Part shown: in pieces, positions 33,401 to 42,399 of the stretch | How positions within the stretch are numbered: the first letter of the stretch is position 1 | Layout of the letters: the number at the start of each line of letters is the position of its first letter | Origin: Ulva prolifera | Lineage: Eukaryota; Chlorophyta; Ulvophyceae; Ulvales; Ulvaceae | Direction of reading: 5' to 3' | Length of the DNA: 64,000 nt | NCBI GenBank assembly: GCA_023078555.1 | Contig: CM041200.1 | Location: forward strand, 7,742,807-7,806,806 | The notes under the pieces: model-generated | Told to the model about the DNA's origin: nothing | Database searches by the model: none | The model's input: only the letters and a program-made list of their open reading frames with translations | Made by a program: the position numbers and the translations under genes

Positions 33401-36400
33401 TGCGCCCGCAGCTGATCTGCAGACATGGGAGCTTTGCGCCTCCCGGGCCAGCGGCCGGGCGGCGTTTCCTCCCACATCTCCACGGGCAGCCCGAGGGCGT
33501 AGTCGCGGCACCGCCCTGCCGCCGCTTTCCCAGAGCGCCGCCCCCTGCTGTACGCTAGCAGGCGCATGGGCAGGCGCATGAGCTCCTCGAAAGCGGCAAC
33601 AACCTCCTCTCGCGCGCTGTCGCCGCGCGCATGCGTGCACGCGTCGGCCACCAGCTCCCACACCCTGGTGCACGACTCGGCCCACCCCAGCCGGGCGGCT
33701 GGGGGGACATGCTGCGGCAGGCGCAGCCGTGGGGCCGCGTTGGCCCGCTGCACTGGCGGGGCCGATGCAGCCGCACGGAGCCCGGCCTGTCTGCGGGGGC
33801 CCGCCCGCTGCGACTGGCTACCTGCTCCCCGTCCCTTGCCTTTCTTCTTACCTCCCCGCCGGGCACGTTGCTGCTTGGCGTTGCCGCCCGTGCCCCCACT
33901 GGCCTGCGCAGGGGGGGGTGCGCCGGCGGCTGCTGCGGCTTGGCGATGCGGCCGGCGGGTAGCAGACTGCTTGGCTGCTGCGCCTGCGAGGCCAGGAGGC
34001 GGGGGAAGGGGCGGGGAAGGGGTGTCGGCGGAGACGGGCGGGGGTGGATGGTGGCACTGTGCACTGCCGTGAGCCCTGTCGTGCTGGTCGTTGCTGGTGG
34101 CTGGCGGCTGCTGAGGGGCAGCCGTGGCGAGCTGAGTCTCACCAGGCACCCCATTCAGCGCCGATTTTACCTGTTTGCTTGTATCTGCAGAGAGATGAGC
34201 CTCGGTAGCTGTCCCGCTGGCAGGTGCTGCGCGCCGGCGCTTGGGCTGTGGAGACCCGCGCGGTGACTCGCGCTGCACGACTGCGAGCTGTCCATTGTTG
34301 CAGTTAACAACTTCATTAGTATCTAGGATGCTACGTTGGTCTGTAATCAATAGGCTAGGTCGCACGGGCGACTGCGAAGCGTGCTGGCGGTTCAGGTCGC
34401 TTAGCTTTGCCTTTGACGGCTCCTTCCGCTTCGGCTTGCCCATGGGACCCTAGCATTGCAGATATGGCCTAACAAGTATTATCAAATGCCAAGCGCCGAG
34501 CCTCCGGGGGCTCGACTGCCATGCCGTGGACGAGGTCAATCGACACGACCAACAACAATCGACCAGCAACAAACAGTTTCCTCCAGGTCTCTTCTATTCC
34601 ATTAGGTCTATTCCATTAGGTCCATTAGGGTCTATAATGGACTGGTGAACTACGTCCCAATCCGCGGCTAGAATGCTCTCTGGTGCAGACATGATGAGAT
34701 CTGCAACAGGTGTGAAATGTTAGGCAGAAGATCTTAGCAAACCGATACCTGTCGAGAGAGGTAGAAGCCTCCGGGGCGCTGACGAGCACCTGTATATGAC
34801 TTGGCGTGGATGAAGAGGGCCTTACGTTGCAGTGCGGAGACTGTAATCAACTATGGAGTAAGACAGGGTCAACAAAATGGGTGTCAGACAGAAATGTGTT
34901 ACGACAGAGTGGAAATAGGTTCCCCAATTCGAACTCTGAAAACAGAAGGACGAATCCCAGCAAGTGCACGGTATAAATACCGTTTGGAATGCACCCAGGA
35001 CACCCCTGCTAAGGCTGGCCACGCTAAAGTGCTACACAAAAGTGGAGCACACTGAATGGAATCCCTAATAATCGCGGGATATCTAATATGATTGGCTGAC
35101 AAGCAATGGACACCGGACTCGGTGCCAGCGTTATGATGTGACGAGTATGATTGTGCTCACTGACATATGCATGTAGCTTCCGGTGCGATAACAGCGCGTC
35201 TCGGAGTATAACGTGCATGTCGGAGTTTAACCCCAAATGTGACTTTATAACAATTTCGTGTAGTACTCTAGCGTGGCCACCGCGTAGCGGGTTCGGGGCA
35301 TAGGTGACTTAGTGCCTCCGAATGGCCTGTGCACAGTTGACCATGTGCATGCTGAGTATGACTGATGACGTGTGACTATGAATGTGTCATCATGCATGTC
35401 CCATGACCAGTGACGTAGCTAACTATTGATATGCTGTGTCGTTTGATGTGATCTTAAGTTGTGTTCGTGCGCACGTCTAAATGCACGATGATATCAGTGC
35501 TTAATAATGAGATATATGAAGATGTTAGTGAAGAGTGATATGACTGGTGCGCGACGCCCTCGTAGCCACATGGTGAGCAGTGCGCGACTGAGGCCCATGA
35601 TGTTGAAAGGCCAAATAATGTATCGCTGTCCGGGTATTCGACAACGCGAAATGACAAATGATTATAATCTGATGACTATGTGATGATGCAATATCCGGAC
35701 CGTTTTATCTTATTCGGTCATGTACGTGCTTGGAAGCACCTGGAGGTCATTATGCATGTGCGCATCTACCAGCCTGCGCCGGAGGTGAGATGAACATCTC
35801 ACAACAATGTCCTGTGAGACGAGATTCCCGATTAAGTCATCTGCATCGCCCGCGACTGCTCTCATTCCACGACATGTCACTCGGCCGTGGCAAAAGAATA
35901 TATATTTAGGTCTTGCAAGCAAAGCCCAGCTTGGCAGTGCCGTATTAGATTGGATTTCATGACAACGCAGCGGGCTACCGCGTCCGAGTGCGGACCGGAG
36001 GATGCGCGGGTCGGAGGCGACAGAGGCGACAGCTGGCCTTTGAAACGGAGCAGCTGCTGCTGTGTCGGACGCAGCATGTAATCAGGTGATGCTGCGATGG
36101 GGACTCGTCAGGGAGACTCTGCTGGTGTGCAGGGCAACTGCAGCGACCCTGACGCATCGCTGGCGCTGCAGCTGCCACAACCGGAGCCGGGGGACGCTCC
36201 GCTGCTGCCGCTGCGTCCCTTCCAGTGCCTCCTCCTCCTGCCAGACACCTTCATCGCCGTGCAGCGCAACCGCCTGTGGCTGGACAACCTCTACCTCCGC
36301 CATCACGTCAACTCCCGGGAGCTGCCGTACCTGCAGCGCGTCCCCTCCTTCGTTGCACTCGGCCGGGAGCTCCCCAACAGCGCATTCAGTGACTACTCTC

Positions 36401-39400
36401 TGAGGAACGATGACCCCGAGATGACGGAGCTGCATGCGACTGCGGTGACGTTCCAGGGCCACAGCACGCACAGCGTGCATGCCGTGCGCTCTGCGGGAAG
36501 CGGCACAAGCACCGCCGTGTTCCTCAGAGGTGCGGCCTCGACTGTGTGCGAGTCTGCGTGAAGCTTGCACGCATGAATCTGTGGTGTGAGGCAATCTGCG
36601 CCGCGAGCTGTTGTTGAACTCAGCGGATTGTGGCGTCGTGTGAAATGGCCTGGAGTTGTATACCGCGCTGTGTGTGCTGTGCTGTGCTGTGCTGTGCAGC
36701 ACAGCGCCGCGTGAGCCAGGTGCATTGAATTTGCATGCGTGAGACATTGAGGCAGGTGCGTCGCCCTGCGCGCTCCTCCATGGCTCTGGAGTACAGAACC
36801 GTCGGGCCTACATGCCATGCAATGCAGTGCGATCACGGTGCATGTGATTCTCATGGCAGTGCTGGGCGCGCTGCACGTGTGCACGGGTGAAGACGCAGCT
36901 GGTTGCAGTATGCAGGCTCAGGCAATTGCATCTGCTCTCAGCGTGCCTTTTGTCAATTCAAACAAATCAGTTGTATGTTTTTTTATCTACAACACTCATC
37001 AAGGTAATATGAACAGTCACAATGGCCATGCTGCTTAGCAGCTAATACCCAATGCATTCGTGTTGCAACTAAGCGAGGAGCCGCAAGTGCATGCACCACC
37101 CAACCCCCACCCCGAAGGTTGCAACTCCAACCTGCGCCATTATGTGTGCAGACTGCATCATCACAGACTGGGGCGGCCGGGCGCCGCCGCTGGAAATCAC
37201 CACGCGGTCCAGCGCCAGCATCACGGACACCGTCTTCCGCAACATGCGCCAGACCGCGGAGCTTGTCGACGTCTCCTTCAACGGCCTCGTGCACTTCCGC
37301 AACGTCTCCCTCGCCGACACCCCCGTGCCGCCCCAGGGCCGCATCGTATCGACGTCCATGAACGACTACCTGCCCTCGCCCGCCGACAGCTTCGGCGTGT
37401 ACTATAGCTCAGATGACGAGAACTACGATGTGGACGTGGAGGCGGTGCCGGAGGGCGCCGGCGGCGTGTTCGGCGCGGACCACGCTATTGCAAGCGCGCT
37501 CATGAGCGACTGCCTGTTCCAGTACTACGAGGAGGATGATGACACCCCGCAGCCGGGGTGCCCGCCGGCATCAGTGGCAAAGAGGGCGGCCATCGCTGTG
37601 CGCATGAGAAACAGTACTGCGGGTACCCTGGGCACCACCGCGGACCTGTACTACGCCCCTCCCGAGGAAATTGGCCGTGCGGTCAGCATCGATGGCGGGA
37701 TACCGTTTGCTGAACTCGACTACTTGAATGCCAAGCCTCCGGAGCCGGACTATGAGTTTGTCGGTGCACCAGGCGCGGCGCCGGTGGAGGAGGCACCATG
37801 TGCTGCCTCCGGCGCGCCGCTTACGGGGCAGCCGTTTACAGACGATGCTGGCGGCGCCCCGTTTGTGGCCGCAGGGGACAACGAGTATGGGGATTCCTAC
37901 GGTGAGTACACGCCTGCACCTGGGGGGGAGGATACATACATTTACGACTACAACACTCAGTGCATGTACGGGGCAAACAAGCCGGACATCGCCAGGCGCC
38001 TGGACAACCTGCAGGAGGAGGACCCCTGGTTTGCGGGAGTCCAGAGGGTGCGACCCCCCTCCCCCCACACACACAAACACAAACCCCCTACCATGGGGGT
38101 CATGCTCAGTGTACATCAGCTGTCATGCTCAGTGTACAACAATTTTCTGTGTGTCCAACTGATGAAAACCGAAATCTGCTTCCTTGCTTCCCCAATGCAT
38201 GCATGCCACAACTGCGAAGCTTTGCAACTTCGGCGCATCAACACACACATGTTGCTTGTACAAGCACATGCAAGTTTGGCTTGACAGCAACATGCATACG
38301 GCCGGGCGCCGTAAGCCACAATCGCATTTACATGCATGCAGCTACACCCCAGCTTTGGGCGATTACCCTCACTCACGAGTGAACATGCACTGTCTCCGGG
38401 TCAGAGTAGCCGAGGCGAATGTGCGATGCCGACTGTGCCGGCGAGGCGTATGTGAGGCATCCATTGCACACAATACATCACCTGATGCCGCAATGCAGTT
38501 GAAAGGCTTGTATGGATGCATGTTATCAATGCCTGGCATGCACAAACTGACATACGAGCTCACAATTGCATCAGTGGTATGGGGGGGATTGCCTGGCCCT
38601 GCTCAAGCTTGCGAAAGGATACTTCCCGTCGATCATGTTTGCATTGATGTCGCGGTTGCAGGTTTTGCCCGCCCATCCCCCCGCGCCGCCGGATTGGCCC
38701 CCGCTAACGGCGCCCATCACATCCGTCGCCCCACTGCGGCCGGCTGCAGGACTTGTGCGGCCAATATCTTGGCAGGCCGTGGCAGCACCTCCCACACATC
38801 CCACCAACCATATCAACAGCGGCGACCGCGGCAACATGTCTACAACCGCCAACGTCATCGTGCTGATCGTGGCTTTCATGCCCTGTGCCACGCTGTGCGC
38901 ATTGTTCATGTTAGCGGCCATGAATCATCGATATCGGAGAAAAGCTGCAGTGACGAGAGCAGCCACACGAAATACAGCCACACGAAAGAGGCTGGAGGCC
39001 ACGACGCGCCATGCTGGCAGAGTTCCACAACCTGTTGCAGGCTCAGAGCTCCACCAGGCATCCAGCCCGACTGTAGGTTCCTGTCTCATTCCGAAATCGG
39101 CGATGAATGCTGACTTTGAGTATATGCTGCCAGCCCAGCTCGCGCTGATAATGGTCGGGCCGGTCCTTGACACCGAGCTGCTCGCTGAAGGACCCTGTAG
39201 GGGTTTCACTATTCAGCTGCCTGCAGACGGCATCATTGACCACGACACGAGCAGACATGACATCTCAGCTCCTGGTGGAACAATGGGCGCATCGTCGCGC
39301 CTGAACAAGTATAGAACGTGCGACGGCGCCGGTCTTTTGATGAATGATCACCGCCTGACATTCACAGAAGGTTGCAGTGATGGCTGCTCCCGCAGCTCAG

Positions 39401-40760
39401 CTCTTGTCAGTCCCCACTTGCAGACAGGGTCCATATCCGCACCGCTTCATATGGGGCCTGCAGAGGCGGGAGGAGGGCTGTTCTCATATACGTGCCACGC
39501 GGTCGCAGAGGAGCCTGGGGGCACGGTTGTGCTGTCGCCGTTCGATAGCACAGAGCAGGGCACGCACCACAGCGATAACAGAAGCGTCGCGCACAATGTG
39601 ACCGCTCAATGGGGTACACCTGTTTACCTGCCTGGCGCAAGCGGAGCGAATCAAGTGCAAGAATGCAGCGCATGTGTCACAACCAGTCACGGCTGTAACC
39701 TGCAGACAGCTCTCTCTTCTGTGGATATGGGCTCTCGTGAAGAGATCTGGCCTGCAGAGACGGAGGGCAAGGCCGCCGCGGTGCCAGTGGCCATGCAGGC
39801 GGCAAGGCAGCTGCGGCGCTTGTACCGGCAGCTGGACAGCTTTGGCGAGGCAGACCGATTCCTGGGGAGGTTTGAGTTGCTGGGGCGGCAGCACCGATGC
39901 CGTGGAGGTGTGACAACGGCTGATTTGGCGACTTGCAACATGCATGAACAAAAGCCTGCTTTTTAGTACAGTTTGTGTCCATGGTTTGCGTGATGTGCAG
40001 GGCAAGGGGTAGTGCAGTTTGCGGAGGATAAGGGTGGCTGCACATTTGCAATCAAGTTCTTCTTTGACCGAGCCTCCTTCCTTACCGAGGCCACCCTCTA
40101 CACTGCGGCCTCCCCCCACCTCCGCAGCACCGCCTCTCATGAGGTCCCAGCTCCTGTCTGCGTAGGGTCCGCCAAGAGCATGGACGCTTCTTGCGGCATT
40201 GCTTCGATTCCGGTGGCCGTGGCAAAATTCCTGCCGCAGGTGGAGGCGGTGTGCGACGGCGCGGCGGGGGGCCTGAAGGACCCCCAGGGGCGGCCGCTTC
40301 CACCATGCATTGTGATGGAAAAGGGGGAGAGCCTGCATGACTGGAGTGACCGGGCCCAGCCGGACCTTTTCACGGTGCTTGCGGTGTGTTGTTGCCTTCA
40401 ACCGAATGCCACAACGCGCAGCTGTGCTCCACCCTTGCGCCATCACCATGTGGGTCGGCCTTGTTGGACTGCCATGGCCACTGCAGTGATGTAAATGCAT
40501 GGCGCCTGTAGAGGATTTTTCACTGCAGTATCTGGCAGTGCTGTGCTTGGCCTGTCCACATGATGACTGTGATGTCGTTTTGCTCTAATTGCTGGACGAT
40601 TTTGAAAGAGCTCAGACAAATCGACAGAGCGCTTCAGCTCCGCTGTGCTGTATATGATGACATTCGAGGGGCACCCAGACCCAGCGATGAGCGGTACAGA
40701 GTCATCACACTGCTTCAGGTGCTGTCCAACATCTCGCTCCGCCTCGCGGACATGCATGAT

Positions 40761-40795
<35 letters not shown>

Positions 40796-41618
40796 TATCA
40801 TGTGGCTGCCGCGGCAGAACCGCTGGACGATCATCGACTTTGGATGCATGGCTCGCATTGGCGAGGACGCGCCACTAAGCTTCACACTCGCGTACGCTGC
40901 ACCGGAGGTCGCCGCGGCCCTGCACCAGCAGCATCGCACTGTGGCGTCGACTGCGGCACTAGACGCGTGGTCGCTGGGGGTGATGGCGTATGAACTACTC
41001 ACCGGCGCCCCAGCCTTTGACCTGCTAGCTGTTGGCGCTTCCCAGGTGTGCTGCAGTCAACTCGCGCGCATGTCTGCGGAGGCAAATGTCAGGTGAAACC
41101 ACAAATCAACAGAGATTGCTAATTGCACTCAGCAATGGTTGCCTGTCTTCGCTAACACAACGCTTGCCTCCACTGTGATGGCCAACCGCACTGGACTCCG
41201 TACTTTCTTATCAGACCACCAGGTCATGCACTGTGAGCAAAACCGAGGCTTGGACTCAACCATGACTGCTCCATACGGAGCTTGTAGCAGCCGCTCTACC
41301 GCCACCCCAACTTCTAGTTCTGCATGCACCATTTCGGGCCTGCCCACTTTGACTCCGGAGACATCCTTGTCACTGACATGTTGAGCACCTAGTGGCCGTG
41401 TGAGTTGGCAGAGTGTGCAGGTGATGGAGATGCTGGTGGCGATGCAGCCACTGCCGTGGGAGCGGGAGCTCAGCACGCACGCATGGAAAAAGCTCGGGGC
41501 ACTGCGGCAGCCGGTGCTGCAGCTGCTACAGCGCGATTCTGCCCGCCGCGGCTCGCCGCGATCCTTCCACGCCGCCTGCATGACCGTGTTCAACAGCCGG
41601 GCCACCATCGAGTGCTGA
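21003..41618 (+). CDS. Receptor-like protein kinase with beta-helix-like ectodomain (host gene, 7 exons)
   Basis: Exons are 21003-21401, 36133-36529, 37152-38047, 38662-39907, 40001-40383, 40719-41045 and 41421-41618. All introns are GT-AG, exon phases agree at every junction, and the joined frame is 1,281 codons. The order is a Pro-rich linker, an ectodomain of Ile/Val-rich strands resembling a right-handed parallel beta-helix (residues about 55-450), an acidic stretch, one membrane helix (about 628-651) and a protein kinase (about 960-1270). Kinase hallmarks are a glycine loop with GGQGVV, lysine in FAIK, HRDLKPAN, DFG, APE and DAWSLGV, so an active Ser/Thr kinase is likely. It should sense something outside the cell and signal inward. 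The true N-terminus and signal peptide lie upstream and were not found. Intron 1 (14.7 kb) holds an antisense Gypsy element; without it the intron would be about 480 bp. Confidence 0.85.
21560..22616 (-). repeat. Gypsy 3' LTR (left copy)
   Basis: 1,057 bp. On the minus strand it starts TGTTGTGAGATG and ends CCTCTCTCGACA. It is the same length as the other LTR and nearly identical to it. It contains small frames that occur in both copies and are not genes. Confidence 0.95.
22617..22627 (-). promoter_or_regulatory. Gypsy polypurine tract
   Basis: The minus strand reads AAGGGGGGAGG directly before the 3' LTR, the expected plus-strand primer site. Confidence 0.8.
22628..23583 (-). other. Gypsy 3' untranslated region
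   Basis: About 950 bp between the end of pol and the polypurine tract. A 78-codon frame at 23193-22957 has no recognisable domain. Nothing else is seen. Confidence 0.6.
23584..28440 (-). other. Gypsy pol region
   Basis: About 1,618 codons. In order: aspartic protease (LVDTAANHSM), reverse transcriptase (LDLQSGYHQIKL; FGLTNAPSVFQQ; AYLDDIIVLA), RNase H (IYTDASDYAYGAVLT), a Pro/Ser/Gln-rich spacer of about 190 residues, the integrase HHCC zinc site (WHHVHPWHAHMG ... CHSCQ), the integrase core (LDMITQLP; CSDRGVQW; YHPRANGQVERLNR) and a C-terminal chromodomain (FLVRWKGYSSQHDLWLPP). The chromodomain is known in chromoviruses to guide integration to certain chromatin. Confidence 0.93.
28495..30708 (-). 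other. Gypsy gag region
   Basis: About 737 codons from MSQIPGISSFSRED. It is in the same frame as pol and lies just upstream. Some LTR elements are known to join such neighbours by read-through. Near the C-terminus is a Cys/His-rich stretch (CPLCPNGKG...HPISEC) that may stand in for a zinc knuckle, then a basic tail. An open frame upstream of this start derives from the inserted LINE tail. Confidence 0.75.
30738..34638 (-). mobile_element. Full-length LINE (restriction-like endonuclease type) nested in the Gypsy element
   Basis: The LINE body is 30751-34625 on the minus strand, flanked by a 13-bp duplication TAGGGTCTATAAT (30738-30750 and 34626-34638). It has a 5' leader of about 180 bp, one long reading frame, and a 3' tail with GATTCGGATGAGATTCGG and CCCGTTCACTC. 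At its 5' edge are extra copies of the target-like word TCTATTCCATTAGG. The intact frame and clean duplication suggest a young, possibly active copy. Fragments of relatives lie at 6205, 10113, 18383, 20100 and 20758. Confidence 0.93.
30850..34443 (-). CDS. LINE polyprotein: reverse transcriptase plus restriction-like endonuclease
   Basis: 1,197 residues from MGKPKRKEP to ILPD and uninterrupted. Residues 1-260 are Pro/Ala/Gln-rich with a basic run GGKKKGKGRG, possibly for RNA binding. The reverse transcriptase has GLEKPDGGTRPIAV (motif 1), VDMKNAFNCID (about 548), RQGDPLGPLLFAL (about 606) and AYLDDISIAGD (about 638). A zinc knuckle CKCSAG...HAMVC lies near 990. The C-terminal part has GDVVVVMPRL...VDVVVTHAP (about 1050-1075), the layout of a PD-(D/E)XK restriction-like endonuclease as in R2-type LINEs. 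There is no apurinic-type endonuclease at the N-terminus. It should nick target DNA and copy its RNA in place. The start is chosen because it is the first ATG after the leader and is shared with the copy at 6264. Confidence 0.9.
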   Translation of the reverse strand: MGKPKRKEPSKAKLSDLNRQHASQSPVRPSLLITDQRSILDTNEVVNCNNGQLAVVQRESPRGSPQPKRRRAAPASGTATEAHLSADTSKQVKSALNGVPGETQLATAAPQQPPATSNDQHDRAHGSAQCHHPPPPVSADTPSPPLPPPPGLAGAAAKQSATRRPHRQAAAAAGAPPPAQASGGTGGNAKQQRARRGGKKKGKGRGAGSQSQRAGPRRQAGLRAAASAPPVQRANAAPRLRLPQHVPPAARLGWAESCTRVWELVADACTHARGDSAREEVVAAFEELMRLPMRLLAYSRGRRSGKAAAGRCRDYALGLPVEMWEETPPGRWPGRRKAPMSADQLRAQHIDRCFRIKRSIHKAGRGLQDGKPADARSPEVQAGLRALFPPADPPVPLEPNPDVPALCLTREALVAAVAAVSAHHRGSSAGPSGWTFEMICAACQSSDAATDALLAVVNHMLSGMLPRETFLLDGLLIGLEKPDGGTRPIAVGETWYRFAAVCALREYGRDIGESLAPLQVGVGTRGGTETVVHGLSSALAEGASVFSVDMKNAFNCIDRAAMFAAVKERAPALLPFTQWAYGAGTPLHIAGAPEDVEPVLCQRGVRQGDPLGPLLFALTLQPVLERVDASGAGAPVVAYLDDISIAGDLAAGAAVFRRLCVEADGVRSIGLEVNPAKCGVHSADAEAAAAVAAELGIRDLHAGFKAVGTPLGTPEYVAEVLDARAREVEGLVETLVRIPLSVQAQFLLLRVSLSVRMTHLMRTVPYAVLEPHMRRAEAAVWRGAAAILCLPPEVADAAAASDNSATDAETRRLAYRLMSPVRHGGLGLTMLVDSVADAAFLSGAGTAERNLAGCPDLLRPLRGHSRGSLLQRWQGLFDELHELLGWEADARDLPDAFVSGKLLAAQREVGRAVADHAASLVLQGIDLDTPAGRREAAWLRSASGGPAGAFLSALPGGVLTMGDDMFVLAVWHRLRFRVPTDVPPPPCKCSAGVAAEPDHAMVCKKVAKETQMRHDNLARALRLVASYAGLQSALEPLYRALARGAGVELNRRGDVVVVMPRLEMAAVDVVVTHAPAASYVAAAARETGATAERAEDRKRDRFRRDVPDHAAFRFVPFAVESCGFMGKAAVRFVGQLGDVAAASGRISKGAFVQWALRVLSVSLQRGNADMYRKSGLVISREQGLRYDAGLEDAILPD
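34639..34749 (-). other. Gypsy leader next to the 5' LTR
   Basis: On the minus strand the LTR end CTCTCGACA is followed by GGTATCGGTTTGC, which weakly resembles a primer site for initiator methionine tRNA (plants use TGGTATCAGAGC). The rest of the leader continues on the other side of the LINE. Confidence 0.4.
34750..35806 (-). repeat. Gypsy 5' LTR (right copy)
   Basis: 1,057 bp, same ends as the left copy, followed by the second ATGTC target copy at 35807-35811. Confidence 0.95.
36133..38047 (+). CDS. Receptor kinase exons 2-3: ectodomain
   Basis: Exon 2 (36133-36529) starts in phase 0 after GTGTGCAG with GNCSDPDAS and ends in phase 1. Exon 3 (37152-38047) takes up phase 1 and reads DCIITDWGG...SASITDTVFRNM...VHFRNVSLADT, short strand-like repeats as in pectin-lyase-like beta-helices. 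It then turns acidic with YYSSDDENYDVD and YYEEDDD and closes with DPWFAGVQR. The WFAG motif recurs at the same splice position in the neighbouring paralogue. Confidence 0.8.
36530..37151 (+). other. Receptor kinase intron 2 with GTGCT microsatellite
   Basis: The donor is GTGCGG and the acceptor ATGTGTGCAG. Near 36669-36700 it holds five GTGCT-type repeats that end in a small palindrome (GCTGTGCAGCACAGC). A short frame at 36817 looks like a signal peptide but has no supporting splice structure. Confidence 0.7.
38662..41618 (+). CDS. Receptor kinase exons 4-7: membrane helix and kinase domain
   Basis: Exon 4 starts in phase 0 with VLPAHPPAPPDWPP, crosses the membrane with NVIVLIVAFMPCATL...LAAM, continues with a basic stop-transfer NHRYRRK and a 300-residue juxtamembrane region, and ends at the kinase glycine loop (GRFELLGRQHRCRG). 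Exon 5 (40001-40383) completes the loop and has the lysine and the helix C glutamate (FLTEATLY). Exon 6 (40719-41045) has HRDLKPAN, IIDFG, AYAAPEV and WSLGVMAYELLTG. Exon 7 (41421-41618) closes the C-lobe with LLQRDSARR. The stop is at 41616. Confidence 0.88.
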
Positions 41619-42399
41619 ATACTAATACTGTAGCACAGCCCGCCTGCGACAGCATTTGATCCCCGGAACCTCTAGACGCATGGAGAGCAGCTGAGAACCC
41701 GTGTCCGGAATCGCTTTGGCCCGGCCGGGGGGCAGAGGACGCCATCGAAGTTCCAAGGTGGGGTGGCAAGGGGCTTGCCGGGATGCCGGGCGGCAGCCGC
41801 ACCAAGCAGCGTCCCTGAGATGAACCGAGATGAAATCGAGTGGCGACAGTGCTCCTGCGGGGGTCAAAGAAGTAGGGCCCTTTCCTGTGCACTCCTGTGT
41901 TCTGTGTGCACTCCGCGAAGGGGTTCCCAGAGTGCGAGAACAAACCCAGAGAAGCAGGTAGCACCGCAAGGCACAAACTCGTCCTCGCAGCCACCAGCAC
42001 ACAGACCAGCACACCTATACCGTCGCACACGCAAGCACCCACCCCCGCCAACAGCAGTACACAGGTGCCAGTACCAGTACTAGTACCAGCTGGTACCAGC
42101 TGCATGGGCAGCAGGGTCGTACGCGTGTACGCGTAAACGCCCGGAGCTGTGCGTGTTGGCAGCTGGTGAAAGGGGTGGGGGGGGGCGTTAAGCGAGAGTG
42201 CACTGTGTGCGTGTGGGTGTGGGACTGCTTTGGCGTGTGGGTGTGCAGGTGCGTGTTCAGTGTGTCATGCTGTGATAGGACGCCGTGTTCGGGATCGGCA
42301 TGGCTTGGCATCACCTGTCATGCATGCAATGGGGGCGATGATGTGCTTGTTTGTTGCCCTGGAGGTGCTACCGGCCAGTCCAACTTTTCTTGTAACTTA
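41619..42399. other. Spacer after the receptor kinase gene
   Basis: This should hold the 3' untranslated region. A Thr/Pro/Ser-rich frame near 41920-42120 (STQTSTPIPSHTQAP) could be part of the neighbouring paralogue's linker, but no splice partners were found. A short palindromic run GTACCAGTACTAGTACCAGC lies near 42070. Confidence 0.4.

Larger units (their letters stand above)
21555..35811 (-). mobile_element. Gypsy (Ty3-like, chromovirus) LTR retrotransposon with target duplications
   Basis: The element spans 21560-35806 on the minus strand, flanked by ATGTC (21555-21559 and 35807-35811). It has two 1,057-bp LTRs, a purine tract at 22617-22627, pol at 28440-23584 and gag at about 30708-28495. 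Reverse transcriptase and RNase H precede integrase, which is the Gypsy order, and a chromodomain ends pol, so it is a chromovirus. I saw one difference between the LTRs, so insertion is very recent. A LINE (30751-34625) is inserted between the 5' LTR and gag; without it the element is about 10.4 kb. It sits antisense in intron 1 of the receptor kinase gene. It is treated as a fossil; gag and pol look whole apart from the LINE insertion. Confidence 0.96.

Noticed and set aside
36817-37038. Short frame with a signal-peptide-like start (VHVILMAVLGALHV)
   Set aside because: It lies inside intron 2 of the receptor gene, is not joined in phase to any exon and ends in AT-rich sequence.
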